11,588 bases of DNA from a bacterium. Its GTDB lineage: Bacteria; Krumholzibacteriota; Krumholzibacteriia; LZORAL124-64-63. This document shows, piece after piece, positions 1 through 8,205 of the stretch. Every line of letters starts with the position of its first letter. Within the stretch, counting starts at the first letter, position 1. The stretch lies in contig JABIBH010000383.1 in assembly GCA_018652925.1 (NCBI GenBank), forward strand, positions 1 to 11,588, given 5' to 3'. The notes beneath the pieces are model-generated. The model saw only the letters and a program-made list of their open reading frames with translations. It made no database searches and had not been told where the DNA came from. The position numbers were made by a program, and so were the translations under genes.

Positions 1-611
1 AAGAAGTCATCGATTTCATCAATATGTTTGAAGTGAAATTAGATGAGTACAATGTGCTTCTTTCATACAATAAAATTTTTGTTGAGAGAACAGCAGATGT
101 TGGAATTATAACTGCTGAAGATTGTGCAGACTACGGTTGTACTGGACCAATTGTTAGAGGTGCTGGTAAGCCTTGGGATTGTCGAAAAGATGATCCATAC
201 TCAATTTATGACAAATTTGATTTTGAAATTCCTTACGGCGAAGGTGAAATGGGAACAGTGGGTGACTGCTGGGATCGTTACATGGTTCGTATCAGGGAAA
301 TGTTTGAGTCTTGTCGCATAGTTAGACAAGCTATTGAGTCGATGCCTGAGGGAATTGTGATGAGCGAAGATTTAAAGCGCAATGTCAAGGTTCCAGCTGG
401 CACACTTTATACTCGAACAGAGAGTAGTAAGGGTGAGATGGGCTATCACATTATTAGTGACGGTGGTTCTAAACCGTTCCGTAATAAAGTGCGTTCACCA
501 TCGTTCTCTAACCTGCATATAATCGAGAAAGTTGGCCGGGGGCAGATGTTGTCTGACCTTGTTGCCACTGTAGGTTCTCTGGACATTGTTCTTGGGGAGA
601 TTGACAGGTAA
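1..611 (+). CDS. nuoD: NADH-quinone oxidoreductase subunit D, C-terminal part
   Basis: This is the C-terminal ~202 residues of the 49-kDa-type subunit of complex I; the 5' end lies outside the window and complete codons begin at base 3. NuoD belongs to the peripheral arm and, with NuoB and NuoH, forms the quinone-reduction pocket. Family hallmarks visible here are the ADYGCTGPIVRGAG stretch, the YDKFDFEIPYGEGEMGTVGD region followed by WDRYMVRIREM, and the C-terminal ending GSLDIVLGEIDR, which is the normal end of the family. The stop codon TAA overlaps the nuoH start by one base (TAATG), which points to translational coupling. In most 14-subunit operons nuoE, nuoF and nuoG follow nuoD; here nuoH follows directly. 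Identification is secure; only the N-terminal extent is unknown, including whether this is a nuoC-nuoD fusion. Confidence 0.97.
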   Translation, partial: EVIDFINMFEVKLDEYNVLLSYNKIFVERTADVGIITAEDCADYGCTGPIVRGAGKPWDCRKDDPYSIYDKFDFEIPYGEGEMGTVGDCWDRYMVRIREMFESCRIVRQAIESMPEGIVMSEDLKRNVKVPAGTLYTRTESSKGEMGYHIISDGGSKPFRNKVRSPSFSNLHIIEKVGRGQMLSDLVATVGSLDIVLGEIDR

Positions 612-1666
612 TGGAAATTATTACAAAGCTCCTGACAGAAACTTTTGGTTTGCAGCTGGATCATACCGGACAGCTTATTGCCGGTGGTTTGACAATGGCA
701 CTGATCATGGCTCTGGTCATGGCAACCTGTGCGATTGTCTGGACCTGGGCAGAGCGAAAAGTAGCCGGTTTTATTCAGAGCAGGTATGGACCGATGCGTG
801 TCGGTAAATACCACGGCGTATTGCAACCTGTTGCTGACATGGTCAAGATTCTGGGCAAGGAAGACATCATTCCAGATGATGCCGACAAGCCTCTTTTCAT
901 CCTGGCACCGATCATCATTTTCATCGCCTCCTTGTTGCCATGGGCTGCTATTCCATTTGCGCCTGGCTTCATTGCATCTGATATGGACCTTGGTCTGTTC
1001 TACATTTTTGCAGTGAGTAGTGGTGCGATTGTCGGTATTTTGATGGCTGGTTGGGCATCGAACAACAAGTGGGCACTTTATGGTGCTGCTCGTGGTGCTG
1101 CTCAGATGGTCAGTTATGAAATTCCACTGGCACTTGCCACAATTCCTGTTGTGATGAGAACCGGTTCTTTGAATATGAACGATATCGTGATTGGTCAGCA
1201 AGGTGGACTGTTCCACTGGAATGCTTTCCACGATCCGTTTTTGTTTGTCGCCTTCATAATTTACTTCGTTTCAAGTATTGCTGAAGTAAACCGTGGGCCA
1301 TTTGATATGCCAGAAACAGAATCTGAACTGGTTGCTGGTTATCACACCGAATACACCGGAATGCGTTTCGCTCTGTTCTTCTTGTCAGAGTATGCAAACC
1401 TGTTCCTGGTTTCCTGTATTGCAACTGCGGTTTTCCTTGGTGGCTGGAATTTGCCTGTTGGAAACGCAGTAATTCTGCCTGGCCTGGTTTTCCTGTCCAA
1501 GGCGGTTCTGTTAGTTCTGATTCAAATCTGGATTCGCTGGACATTGCCAAGATTGCGCGTTGACCAGTTGATGCATGTTTGTTGGAAAGTTCTGATTCCA
1601 TTGTCGCTGCTTTGCTTGCTCGGCTCTGGAATTCTTTTGATGGTCAGTGGCGAAATCGCCGCTTAA
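611..1666 (+). CDS. nuoH: NADH-quinone oxidoreductase subunit H
   Basis: NuoH (351 residues) is the membrane subunit at the junction between the peripheral and membrane arms, where it lines the quinone entry chamber and couples quinone reduction to proton pumping. The diagnostic first loop, AERKVAGFIQSRYGPMRVG followed by GVLQPVADMVK, lies at about residues 47-80. The second loop, EVNRGPFDMPETESELVAGY followed by HTEYTGMRFALFFLSEY, is also intact with its charged residues. About eight hydrophobic helices are visible and the length is normal for the family. The ATG overlaps the nuoD stop by one base, which fixes the start. It ends with TAA, followed by a 28-nt gap holding a small inverted repeat and the nuoI ribosome binding site. 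Confidence 0.97.
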   Translation: MEIITKLLTETFGLQLDHTGQLIAGGLTMALIMALVMATCAIVWTWAERKVAGFIQSRYGPMRVGKYHGVLQPVADMVKILGKEDIIPDDADKPLFILAPIIIFIASLLPWAAIPFAPGFIASDMDLGLFYIFAVSSGAIVGILMAGWASNNKWALYGAARGAAQMVSYEIPLALATIPVVMRTGSLNMNDIVIGQQGGLFHWNAFHDPFLFVAFIIYFVSSIAEVNRGPFDMPETESELVAGYHTEYTGMRFALFFLSEYANLFLVSCIATAVFLGGWNLPVGNAVILPGLVFLSKAVLLVLIQIWIRWTLPRLRVDQLMHVCWKVLIPLSLLCLLGSGILLMVSGEIAA

Positions 1667-1684
1667 CGGGGCCAATTAACCCCG
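1667..1684 (+). other. Small inverted repeat between nuoH and nuoI
   Basis: The sequence CGGGG, an 8-nt loop (CCAATTAA), then CCCCG can form a 5-bp GC-only stem. It begins directly after the nuoH stop, and its last base is the first base of the nuoI Shine-Dalgarno sequence (GGGAG, 1684-1688). There is no T-run after it, so it is not a canonical terminator. It could protect an RNA end or tune nuoI translation. The stem is short and could be chance. Confidence 0.35.
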
Positions 1685-1688
1685 GGAG
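1684..1688 (+). promoter_or_regulatory. Ribosome binding site deciding the nuoI start
   Basis: GGGAG lies 6 nt before ATG 1695 but directly abuts the in-frame TTG at 1689. Normal spacing favours ATG 1695, giving a protein beginning MTQYFRDFYD. Confidence 0.7.
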
Positions 1689-1694
1689 TTGTCA

Positions 1695-2216
1695 ATGACA
1701 CAGTACTTCAGAGATTTTTACGACGCTGTCGTTTCTGCATTGAAAGGGATGAGGATCACTGTAAAACATGTGGTCAAAAAGCCTGTTACTTTGCAGTACC
1801 CTGATGAACGATGGGTAATGCCTGAGCGATTCAAAGGGTTTATTTATAACGACATAAATCGTTGTGATGCATGTAACCGATGCGTGAAAGCATGTCCGGT
1901 TGACTGTATCTACATCGAAACAATTGGTAAAGGCAAGGACAGGTTCATGTATCGATATGCTGTTGATTACAACAAGTGTATCTGGTGTGGACACTGTGTT
2001 GAGGCATGCCCAACCGACGCATGTCAGCACAGTCTTGACTATGACCACTCCTGCTATGATCGAACTCGTCTGGTTTACGAATTTGTAGATCCAAAGAGTC
2101 CGGTTCCTTGTCACAAGGAAAACAGGTTGGAGCTGGGATACTACGTTCCTAATGCAGATGAAGAGCGGGCAAAGCTTGCAGCTAAAAAAGCTAAACCTGA
2201 AACAACAGAGGAGTAG
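1695..2216 (+). CDS. nuoI: NADH-quinone oxidoreductase subunit I (2x[4Fe-4S] ferredoxin-type)
   Basis: NuoI (173 residues) is the TYKY-type peripheral-arm subunit that carries clusters N6a and N6b and passes electrons to NuoB near the quinone site. Two complete 4Fe-4S motifs are visible: C57-x2-C60-x2-C63-x3-C67-P and C95-x2-C98-x2-C101-x3-C105-P. The N-terminal amphipathic stretch (YFRDFYDAVVSALKGMRITVKHV) followed by VTLQYPDE is typical of the family. The Lys/Glu-rich tail (about 154-173) is an extension of low complexity. ATG 1695 is preferred over the TTG two codons upstream because of Shine-Dalgarno spacing. The end of the gene (ACAGAGGAG) doubles as the Shine-Dalgarno sequence for nuoJ, 3 nt downstream of the stop. 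Confidence 0.96.
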   Translation: MTQYFRDFYDAVVSALKGMRITVKHVVKKPVTLQYPDERWVMPERFKGFIYNDINRCDACNRCVKACPVDCIYIETIGKGKDRFMYRYAVDYNKCIWCGHCVEACPTDACQHSLDYDHSCYDRTRLVYEFVDPKSPVPCHKENRLELGYYVPNADEERAKLAAKKAKPETTEE

Positions 2217-2219
2217 CAA

Positions 2220-2735
2220 ATGGGCGACATGGTATTTTATCTATTTGCAGCGACGACCGTACTGTCCGGCTTCTTTGTCGTGTTCAGTAAGAATATCGTC
2301 CACGCAGGTTTCAGTCTGCTGTTTACACTGTTTGGTGTGGCAGGATTGTTTGCCATGCTTGGAGCTGATTTTCTGGCGGTTACTCAGACTATGGTCTACA
2401 TCGGCGGCGTTCTGATTCTGGTTCTGTTTGTGGTAATGATGACACGCATTCCTGGACAGGATATTCCAAAACGCAGCTTTGACCGCAAGATTCCAGCCGG
2501 AGTTTTCTCGGTTCTGATTTTTGCTCTTGTCTTCAAGGTGATCAACGGTACAGAGTGGAATGTTCTGCCTGTCGATGCTCCTGAGGCAACAATCAGCATG
2601 ATTGGCCAGAAGCTTCTGACCGATTTTATTTTCCCATTTGAGTATGCATCAATCGTTCTGCTACTGGCAATGATTGGCGCTGCTATTCTGATTCGCGAAC
2701 GCAAGATTGACGATGAAGAGGAGGTGCAGTCATGA
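2220..2735 (+). CDS. nuoJ: NADH-quinone oxidoreductase subunit J
   Basis: NuoJ (171 residues) is a membrane-arm subunit that packs between NuoH, NuoK and NuoA. About five hydrophobic helices can be seen, near residues 5-23, 29-50, 55-75, 90-108 and 138-158. The family signature around TM3 is clear: ADFLAVTQTMVYIGGVLILVLFVVMM, which contains the conserved Tyr and the pi-bulge helix involved in coupling. A strong Shine-Dalgarno (AGAGGAG, 2207-2213) sits 6 nt before ATG 2220. Its stop overlaps the nuoK start (ATGA), so the two are probably co-translated. The acidic C-terminal end (DDEEEVQS) is encoded by the purine-rich stretch that forms the nuoK ribosome binding site. Confidence 0.95.
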   Translation: MGDMVFYLFAATTVLSGFFVVFSKNIVHAGFSLLFTLFGVAGLFAMLGADFLAVTQTMVYIGGVLILVLFVVMMTRIPGQDIPKRSFDRKIPAGVFSVLIFALVFKVINGTEWNVLPVDAPEATISMIGQKLLTDFIFPFEYASIVLLLAMIGAAILIRERKIDDEEEVQS

Positions 2736-3043
2736 TGGAAGTAGGCTTGGCTCACTACCTTACAGTTGGTGCAATTTTGTTCTCGCTTGGCATTTTTGCC
2801 GTAATGACCCGTCGTAATGCAGTTGCCCTGTTAATGGGTGTTGAACTGATTTTGAACGGGGCGAATGTAAATTTTGTGGCGTTTTCACGATACGTTGAAA
2901 CGTCGATTGATGGTCATCTCATGGCTGCGTTTGTTATCGTTCTGGCTGCTGCTGAAGCTGCTGTAGCGTTGGCAATTGTTCTGGCTATGTTCAGAAACTT
3001 TGGCACTGTGCACGTTGACAGTGTTGACAGTTTGAAGCAATAG
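2732..3043 (+). CDS. nuoK: NADH-quinone oxidoreductase subunit K
   Basis: NuoK (103 residues, normal length) is the three-helix membrane-arm subunit homologous to MrpC of the Na+/H+ antiporters. The two membrane glutamates essential for proton transfer are present: E38 in MGVELILNGANVNFVAF and E75 in VIVLAAAEAAVALAIVLAM (equivalent to E36 and E72 of the E. coli protein). The start overlaps the nuoJ stop (ATGA). A near-perfect AGGAGG at 2719-2724 inside nuoJ gives a 7-nt spacing to ATG 2732; an adjacent ATG at 2735 is also possible and would remove one Met. nuoL follows after 15 nt. Confidence 0.96.
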   Translation: MMEVGLAHYLTVGAILFSLGIFAVMTRRNAVALLMGVELILNGANVNFVAFSRYVETSIDGHLMAAFVIVLAAAEAAVALAIVLAMFRNFGTVHVDSVDSLKQ

Positions 3044-3058
3044 AGGAGACGAAACACG

Positions 3059-5176
3059 ATGAGCGAACACGCCATCCTGTGGACAGCACTTAGTGTACTG
3101 CTTTTACCAATGCTTTCGTATGTAATCATTTTCTTCTTTGGGAAAATGTTACCACGCAAGGGTGATTGGGTTGGAGTGACTCTACTTGGAGCAACTCTTG
3201 TTCAGGCAGTCCGCATTTTTGTGCATTTCTGGCAAATGGGCGACTCTCAACTTCGTTACGAAGGTGGGTTCCGCTGGCTTGATGTAGGGCAATTTACTGC
3301 TGATGCAGGAATGCTTGTCGATGGTATGACTGCCATAATGTTGGTAGTTGTATCACTTGTAAGTTTCCTGGTTCACCTGTTCTCTGTTGGCTATATGCAC
3401 GGCGACAGGCGATACGAGCGATACTTTGCTTTCCTGGGATTTTTCACATTCTCGATGATGGGCATTGTACTGGCAAACGGCCTGCTCTTCTTGTATGTGT
3501 TCTGGGAATTGGTTGGACTTGCAAGTTACCTGTTGATTGGGTTCTTCTTCCACAAACCAACTGCAGCCGATGCAAACAAAAAGGCGTTCCTCACCAACCG
3601 TGTTGGTGACTTCGGCTTCTTTATCGGCATCATGATTTTCTTCACAGCTTACGGCACATTCAACTATATGGAATTGTTTGCCCAGATGCAGCTAGCTCCA
3701 TTGACCGGCGCTCTGTTAACGTGGGCTGGTGTTGGATTGTTTATGGGTTGCATTGGTAAATCGGCTCAGGCTCCATTGCATATCTGGCTTCCAGACGCGA
3801 TGGAAGGTCCAACTCCTGTAAGTGCATTGATTCACGCGGCAACAATGGTTGCAGCGGGTGTTTATATGGTAGCAAGGTTGTTGCCGCTGTTTGATCCAAA
3901 CGCGCTGCTGGTGATTGCCTACATCGGTTCAATCACTGCAATACTTGGTGCGACGATTGCGCTGGTTAAAACTGACATCAAGAAATCGCTGGCATTCTCA
4001 ACCATCAGTCAGCTTGGTTACATGGTTATGGCAATGGGTGTTGGTGCATCTGCTGCCGGTATGTTCCACCTCACAACTCACGCTTTCTTTAAAGCTCTGT
4101 TGTTCCTTGGAGCCGGTTCTGTAATCCACGCGGTTCATACTCAGGAAATGCCACTCATGGGTGGTCTGCGTAAAAAGATGCCAATCACATTTGTGACATT
4201 CTTTATCGCAACTCTGGCAATCAGTGGAGTTCCGTTCTTCTCAGGTTTCTACAGTAAAGATGCAATCCTGGCAGGCGCTCTGGCGTTTGGCATGCAGGGC
4301 AAAACAATGATTCCATTCATTCTTGCTCTTGCTGCTGCCGGTATTACTGCTTTCTACATGTTCCGTATGTTGTTCATGACTTTCATGGGCAAACCACGCG
4401 ATGAAGAACGATACAGCCACGCTCACGAATCACCATGGACAATGTCTGTTCCTCTGATGGTTCTTGCTGTTCTGGCAATCGTATCTGCTGGCTGGAAAGG
4501 CCCTGCCGACAGCTGGTTCTCAAAATTTGTAACTTCCTATGACTTGCCTGCAATTACTGCTGAGTATGGTCACCAGGAAAACCACATTGTTGAATCTGAC
4601 CATCATGTAGTTGTAGACGATCACGCTGTTGTTCATGTTGAAGAGCATGCAACTTCTGAATCGGACGCAGCTCACGGCGATAGCCACGGTGATGCACATG
4701 ATGACGTTAGTCACAAAGCTCACAGCATGGCAATGGTCATGTCTATCGCAATTGCGGGACTCGGCATTTTCCTCTCCTGGCTTGCTTACATGAAAAAAGC
4801 ATTCAGCACAGAGGCAATTAAAACCAGACTGAATCCTGTTTATAAAGTTCTGCAAAATAAATATTACTTCGACGAAATTTATGCCGCTACGGTCTATAAA
4901 TTCGTCCTCGGACTCGCATGGCTGAATGCTGCTTTCGATCGCGTTGTGATTGACGGCATAGTGAACGGCTCTGCGACTGTTACTAAAATAGGTGGCTGGA
5001 TAACCGGCAGCATATTTGACCGCTACGTCGTCGACGGAATGGTCAATGGAGTTGGCAACCTGATTCAGGGAGCTGGCCAAGGTATGCGTCGAGTACAGAC
5101 AGGTCGGGTTCAAACCTACCTGCTGTATGTTTGTACCAGCATTGTAATTCTGGTTTTCGTTTTCCGAGCCCTGTAA
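3059..5176 (+). CDS. nuoL: NADH-quinone oxidoreductase subunit L, with His-rich insertion
   Basis: NuoL (705 residues) is the distal antiporter-like subunit of the membrane arm, homologous to MrpA, and carries one proton channel plus the long lateral helix. Conserved channel residues are present: E150 in FWELVG, K234 in CIGKSAQAPLHIW, and the KTDIKKSLAFSTISQLGY and SGFYSKDAILA segments. The PDAMEGPTPVSALIHAATM block is a family signature. The C-terminal part (about 580-705) holds the lateral helix region and a final anchor helix. At 705 residues it is longer than many homologues (often 610-660). Part of the extra length is a His/Asp/Glu-rich segment at 505-555 with 12 His in 51 residues, placed between two hydrophobic segments. 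A short internal duplication lies at 626-638 and 653-665. The Shine-Dalgarno GAGGAG (3043-3048) precedes ATG 3059. Confidence 0.96.
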   Translation: MSEHAILWTALSVLLLPMLSYVIIFFFGKMLPRKGDWVGVTLLGATLVQAVRIFVHFWQMGDSQLRYEGGFRWLDVGQFTADAGMLVDGMTAIMLVVVSLVSFLVHLFSVGYMHGDRRYERYFAFLGFFTFSMMGIVLANGLLFLYVFWELVGLASYLLIGFFFHKPTAADANKKAFLTNRVGDFGFFIGIMIFFTAYGTFNYMELFAQMQLAPLTGALLTWAGVGLFMGCIGKSAQAPLHIWLPDAMEGPTPVSALIHAATMVAAGVYMVARLLPLFDPNALLVIAYIGSITAILGATIALVKTDIKKSLAFSTISQLGYMVMAMGVGASAAGMFHLTTHAFFKALLFLGAGSVIHAVHTQEMPLMGGLRKKMPITFVTFFIATLAISGVPFFSGFYSKDAILAGALAFGMQGKTMIPFILALAAAGITAFYMFRMLFMTFMGKPRDEERYSHAHESPWTMSVPLMVLAVLAIVSAGWKGPADSWFSKFVTSYDLPAITAEYGHQENHIVESDHHVVVDDHAVVHVEEHATSESDAAHGDSHGDAHDDVSHKAHSMAMVMSIAIAGLGIFLSWLAYMKKAFSTEAIKTRLNPVYKVLQNKYYFDEIYAATVYKFVLGLAWLNAAFDRVVIDGIVNGSATVTKIGGWITGSIFDRYVVDGMVNGVGNLIQGAGQGMRRVQTGRVQTYLLYVCTSIVILVFVFRAL

Positions 5177-5188
5177 GGGACTTAACCC

Positions 5189-5194
5189 AAGGAG
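5189..5194 (+). promoter_or_regulatory. Ribosome binding site deciding the nuoM start
   Basis: AAGGAG lies 7 nt before ATG 5202. An in-frame TTG directly upstream (5199) would be only 4 nt away, so ATG 5202 is the better start. Confidence 0.7.
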
Positions 5195-5201
5195 AGCCTT
5201 G

Positions 5202-6707
5202 ATGGCTGACCACATTCTATCCTGGATGACTTTTTTCCCGGTAATCGGCGCGATTGTAATCACGTTTATTCCCAAGGGCAACAAAGAGATCGTTAAAACA
5301 GTTGCTGCAGCTGCAGCTGCTGTACCACTGATTCTTGCTGTTCGTTTGTTTATCGACTTTGACCGTGCTCTGGACGGTTTTCAGTTTGTTGAGCATTTCG
5401 AATGGATTAAAAGTTTTAACATTGAATATCACATGGGCGTTGATGGCCTTAGTGTACCAATGGTTCTGCTTACAGCATTCCTTTCCTTCATCTGTATTAT
5501 TGCATCGTGGAAAATTGAGAAAGCAACCAAAGGTTACTTTGCTCTATTCCTGTTGCTTGAAGCTGGAATGATGGGCGTGTTCTGTGCTCTGGACTTCTTC
5601 CTGTTCTATGTGTTCTGGGAAGTAATGCTCTTACCGATGTATTTCCTGATCGGCATCTGGGGTGGTCCAAGAAAAGAATACGCAGCAATCAAATTCTTCC
5701 TGTATACACTTGCAGGATCAGTGCTGATGTTGCTGGCAATGATCGCCTTGTATCTCTTTACAACTGATCCAGCCACAGGACAGACTGGTACCTTCAACAT
5801 GTTGCACATGTTTGATCAGGCCAACCATACAGGCATACTGACACTGGATAATGTCAGGTTTGCACTCTGGATGGGCTTGTTCATCGGCTTTGCAATCAAG
5901 GTTCCAATCTTCCCATTCCACACATGGCTTCCTGATGCACACGTTGAAGCGCCAACTGCTGTATCTGTAATTCTTGCCGGTGTTCTGTTGAAGATGGGTA
6001 CTTACGGAATTCTTAGAATCAGTTACCCAATGCTTCCTGATCAAGCAAAAGCATTTATGATCCCGATGGCTATTTTGGGAGCTATAAATATTTTGTACGG
6101 TGCATTCTGTGCTTTAGCACAAACCGATATGAAGAAACTCGTTGCCTATAGCTCGGTCAGCCACATGGGTTACGTTCTTCTTGGTATGAGTTCAATGACT
6201 GAAGCCGGAATCAACGGTGCAGTTTTCCAGATGTTCAACCACGGTACAATCACCGCAATGATGTTCCTCTGCGTAGGTGTTATTTACGATCGTGCACATC
6301 ATCGAGAAATCAATGGCTTTGGTGGACTTGGTCTGCAAATGCCACTTTATACAACAGTTACCTCGTTCGCACTGTTTGCTGCTATCGGCCTGCCTGGCCT
6401 GAGTGGTTTTGTCAGTGAAGCGATGGTCTTTATGGGCGCATTCCCGGTTCACCAGACAATCACAATTATTAGTGCCGTCGGTATTATTATCGGTGCTGCT
6501 TATGTCTTGTGGATGTTGCAAAGAGTGTTCCTTGGTACGCGCAACGAAAAGTACGACGACATTGCAGACATCAATTCCAGAGAAATGTTTACTCTGGTTC
6601 CAATTGGTCTGGTAGTTCTGTTCCTGGGTATTTACCCGATGCCAGTTCTGAACCTGATGAAGGTTTCATTGAACAGCTTGATTGCAGTAATCAACGTTGC
6701 TGGATAA
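5202..6707 (+). CDS. nuoM: NADH-quinone oxidoreductase subunit M
   Basis: NuoM (501 residues, usual length) is the central antiporter-like proton-channel subunit, homologous to MrpD. Channel residues are visible at the expected places: E140 in YVFWEVMLLPMYFLIG, K233 in FAIKVPIFPFHTWLPDAH and K264 in VLLKMGTYG, matching E144, K234 and K265 of the E. coli protein. The blocks VEAPTAVSVILAGVLLKMG, TDMKKLVAYSSVSHMGYV and GLPGLSGFVSE are family signatures. About 14 hydrophobic helices are present. The gene starts 25 nt after nuoL and ends 13 nt before nuoN, so it is clearly inside the same transcript. Confidence 0.97.
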   Translation: MADHILSWMTFFPVIGAIVITFIPKGNKEIVKTVAAAAAAVPLILAVRLFIDFDRALDGFQFVEHFEWIKSFNIEYHMGVDGLSVPMVLLTAFLSFICIIASWKIEKATKGYFALFLLLEAGMMGVFCALDFFLFYVFWEVMLLPMYFLIGIWGGPRKEYAAIKFFLYTLAGSVLMLLAMIALYLFTTDPATGQTGTFNMLHMFDQANHTGILTLDNVRFALWMGLFIGFAIKVPIFPFHTWLPDAHVEAPTAVSVILAGVLLKMGTYGILRISYPMLPDQAKAFMIPMAILGAINILYGAFCALAQTDMKKLVAYSSVSHMGYVLLGMSSMTEAGINGAVFQMFNHGTITAMMFLCVGVIYDRAHHREINGFGGLGLQMPLYTTVTSFALFAAIGLPGLSGFVSEAMVFMGAFPVHQTITIISAVGIIIGAAYVLWMLQRVFLGTRNEKYDDIADINSREMFTLVPIGLVVLFLGIYPMPVLNLMKVSLNSLIAVINVAG

Positions 6708-6709
6708 CA

Positions 6710-6714
6710 GGGAG
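6710..6714 (+). promoter_or_regulatory. Ribosome binding site supporting a TTG start for nuoN
   Basis: GGGAG follows the nuoM stop and lies 6 nt before TTG 6721. The next in-frame ATG is 21 codons downstream, inside the first hydrophobic segment, so TTG is the most credible initiator. Confidence 0.65.
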
Positions 6715-6720
6715 TGAAAG

Positions 6721-8202
6721 TTGTTTGTTAACATAACGATCCCCAGCTGGTCAGACTTCGCGCACTTTGTGCCAGAAGCAATAATGTTCGGCGCATTTCT
6801 ACTCGCTCTGATGGGCGATGTGATAGTGCGTGGACGCAAGCCAGTTGTTCCGTTTCTGATTTCCCTTCTGGGTGCTTCAGCTGCCCTGTATTACTCATTC
6901 GCCTCACCACCAATTGGTGACGCCGGTGTGCTTGGCGGTCTGGTAATGATTGATGGCTTTGCCGGATTTTTCCGCATCGTCTTCAGTTTTGTAGCTGTGG
7001 TAACAATACTCTTTTCATGGTCGAGTGAAGAGATTATGGGAAAAGGTAGAGAGCATAAGGGCGAATATTACGCACTGATTGCTCTGATGACTGGTGGCAT
7101 GATGGTCATGGCTGAGGCCCGTGACCTGGTTATGCTGTTTATGTCGATGGAGCTTGTTGCGCTTACCAGTTACGTAATGGCCGGGTACATGCGTAACAGT
7201 TTGCGAAGTACTGAAGCTTCTCTGAAGTACGTAATCTTTGGCGCAGTTTCAAGTGGCATCATGCTGTTTGGTATGTCGTTGCTGTTCGGTATGACAGGCC
7301 AAATGACTTTTGTAGGTATTCGCGATGCACTTGTAGCAAACCCTGTTAATGAACTTTCAATGCTTGTTGTTTTGATAATGATCATGGCCGGTTTTGGTTA
7401 CAAAATTGCGATGGTTCCATTCCACTTCTGGTGCCCCGATGTTTATGAAGGCGCACCAACTCCAGTTTCGGCTTTCTTTTCTGTTGGCCCCAAAGCTGCC
7501 GGTTTTGCATTGATGATTCGGTTCTTCTTTACCGTTTTCCAATCGATTGTTGAACTCATTGACTGGCCATTGATGATTGCAATTTTATCTGCAGTTACAA
7601 TGACCTATGGAAATATTGTTGCAGTTAAACAGACCAACGTGAAACGACTTCTGGCTTACTCAAGTATTGCTCATGTCGGTTATCTGTTGATGGGTTTCCT
7701 GCTTTTGACTCCAGGTGGCTTGCAGGCAATTCTGTTTTACTTGTTGGTTTATGCAGTGATGAATCTTGGTGCATTCATGTTTGTCAGTGCAATCAATAAC
7801 TCAATTAAAAGCGAAGAGCTGTCTGATTATGCAGGGCTTGGATTCCGAGCTCCGTGGGCAGCGGTCATGATGTTTATCTTCCTGGTTTCATTGGTCGGTT
7901 TGCCACCAACTGCAGGATTTATTGGAAAGCTTTATCTCTTCACAGAAGTTATGCGTGAAGGCTGGTACTGGCTTGCCATTGTTGGTGTATTGAACAGTGT
8001 TGTCGGTCTGTTTTACTATATGCAGATTGCCAGAGCTATGTTCTTTGAAAAAGTACCAGAAGATGCGCCAGCAATCAAAATTGCTCCTTTGCATTATGTA
8101 ACGATGGCACTTCTGGCTTTGCCAACATTAATTCTTGGCCTATACTGGTCAGAGTTCAAGGTACTTGCTGATCAAGCTATTGCTGGGTTTTCTGCCTTTT
8201 AA
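6721..8202 (+). CDS. nuoN: NADH-quinone oxidoreductase subunit N
   Basis: NuoN (493 residues) is the proximal antiporter-like proton-channel subunit of complex I. E144 in SMELVALTSYVMAG and K228 in GFGYKIAMVPFHFW match the conserved membrane Glu and Lys of the family. CPDVYEGAPTPVSAFFSVGPKAAGFA and QTNVKRLLAYSSIAHVGYLLMGF are strong signatures, and PPTAGFIGKLYLF is the usual late block. About 14 helices are visible and the length is normal. Translation most likely starts at TTG, unlike the other nuo genes here. This is the last gene of the operon. Its TAA stop is followed after only 3 nt by a 116-bp repeat, so the 3' end of the nuo mRNA probably falls in or after that repeat. Confidence 0.96.
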   Translation: MFVNITIPSWSDFAHFVPEAIMFGAFLLALMGDVIVRGRKPVVPFLISLLGASAALYYSFASPPIGDAGVLGGLVMIDGFAGFFRIVFSFVAVVTILFSWSSEEIMGKGREHKGEYYALIALMTGGMMVMAEARDLVMLFMSMELVALTSYVMAGYMRNSLRSTEASLKYVIFGAVSSGIMLFGMSLLFGMTGQMTFVGIRDALVANPVNELSMLVVLIMIMAGFGYKIAMVPFHFWCPDVYEGAPTPVSAFFSVGPKAAGFALMIRFFFTVFQSIVELIDWPLMIAILSAVTMTYGNIVAVKQTNVKRLLAYSSIAHVGYLLMGFLLLTPGGLQAILFYLLVYAVMNLGAFMFVSAINNSIKSEELSDYAGLGFRAPWAAVMMFIFLVSLVGLPPTAGFIGKLYLFTEVMREGWYWLAIVGVLNSVVGLFYYMQIARAMFFEKVPEDAPAIKIAPLHYVTMALLALPTLILGLYWSEFKVLADQAIAGFSAF

Positions 8203-8205
8203 AAG

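Noticed and set aside
446..1231. Long minus-strand open frame of 261 codons opposite nuoD and nuoH
   Set aside because: It lies fully opposite two certain genes and gives a Cys/His/Thr-rich sequence with no domain or sensible ribosome binding site. It is a shadow frame.
4520..5284. Long minus-strand open frame of 254 codons opposite the end of nuoL
   Set aside because: It overlaps the well-supported nuoL and the nuoM start, and the product shows no recognisable features.
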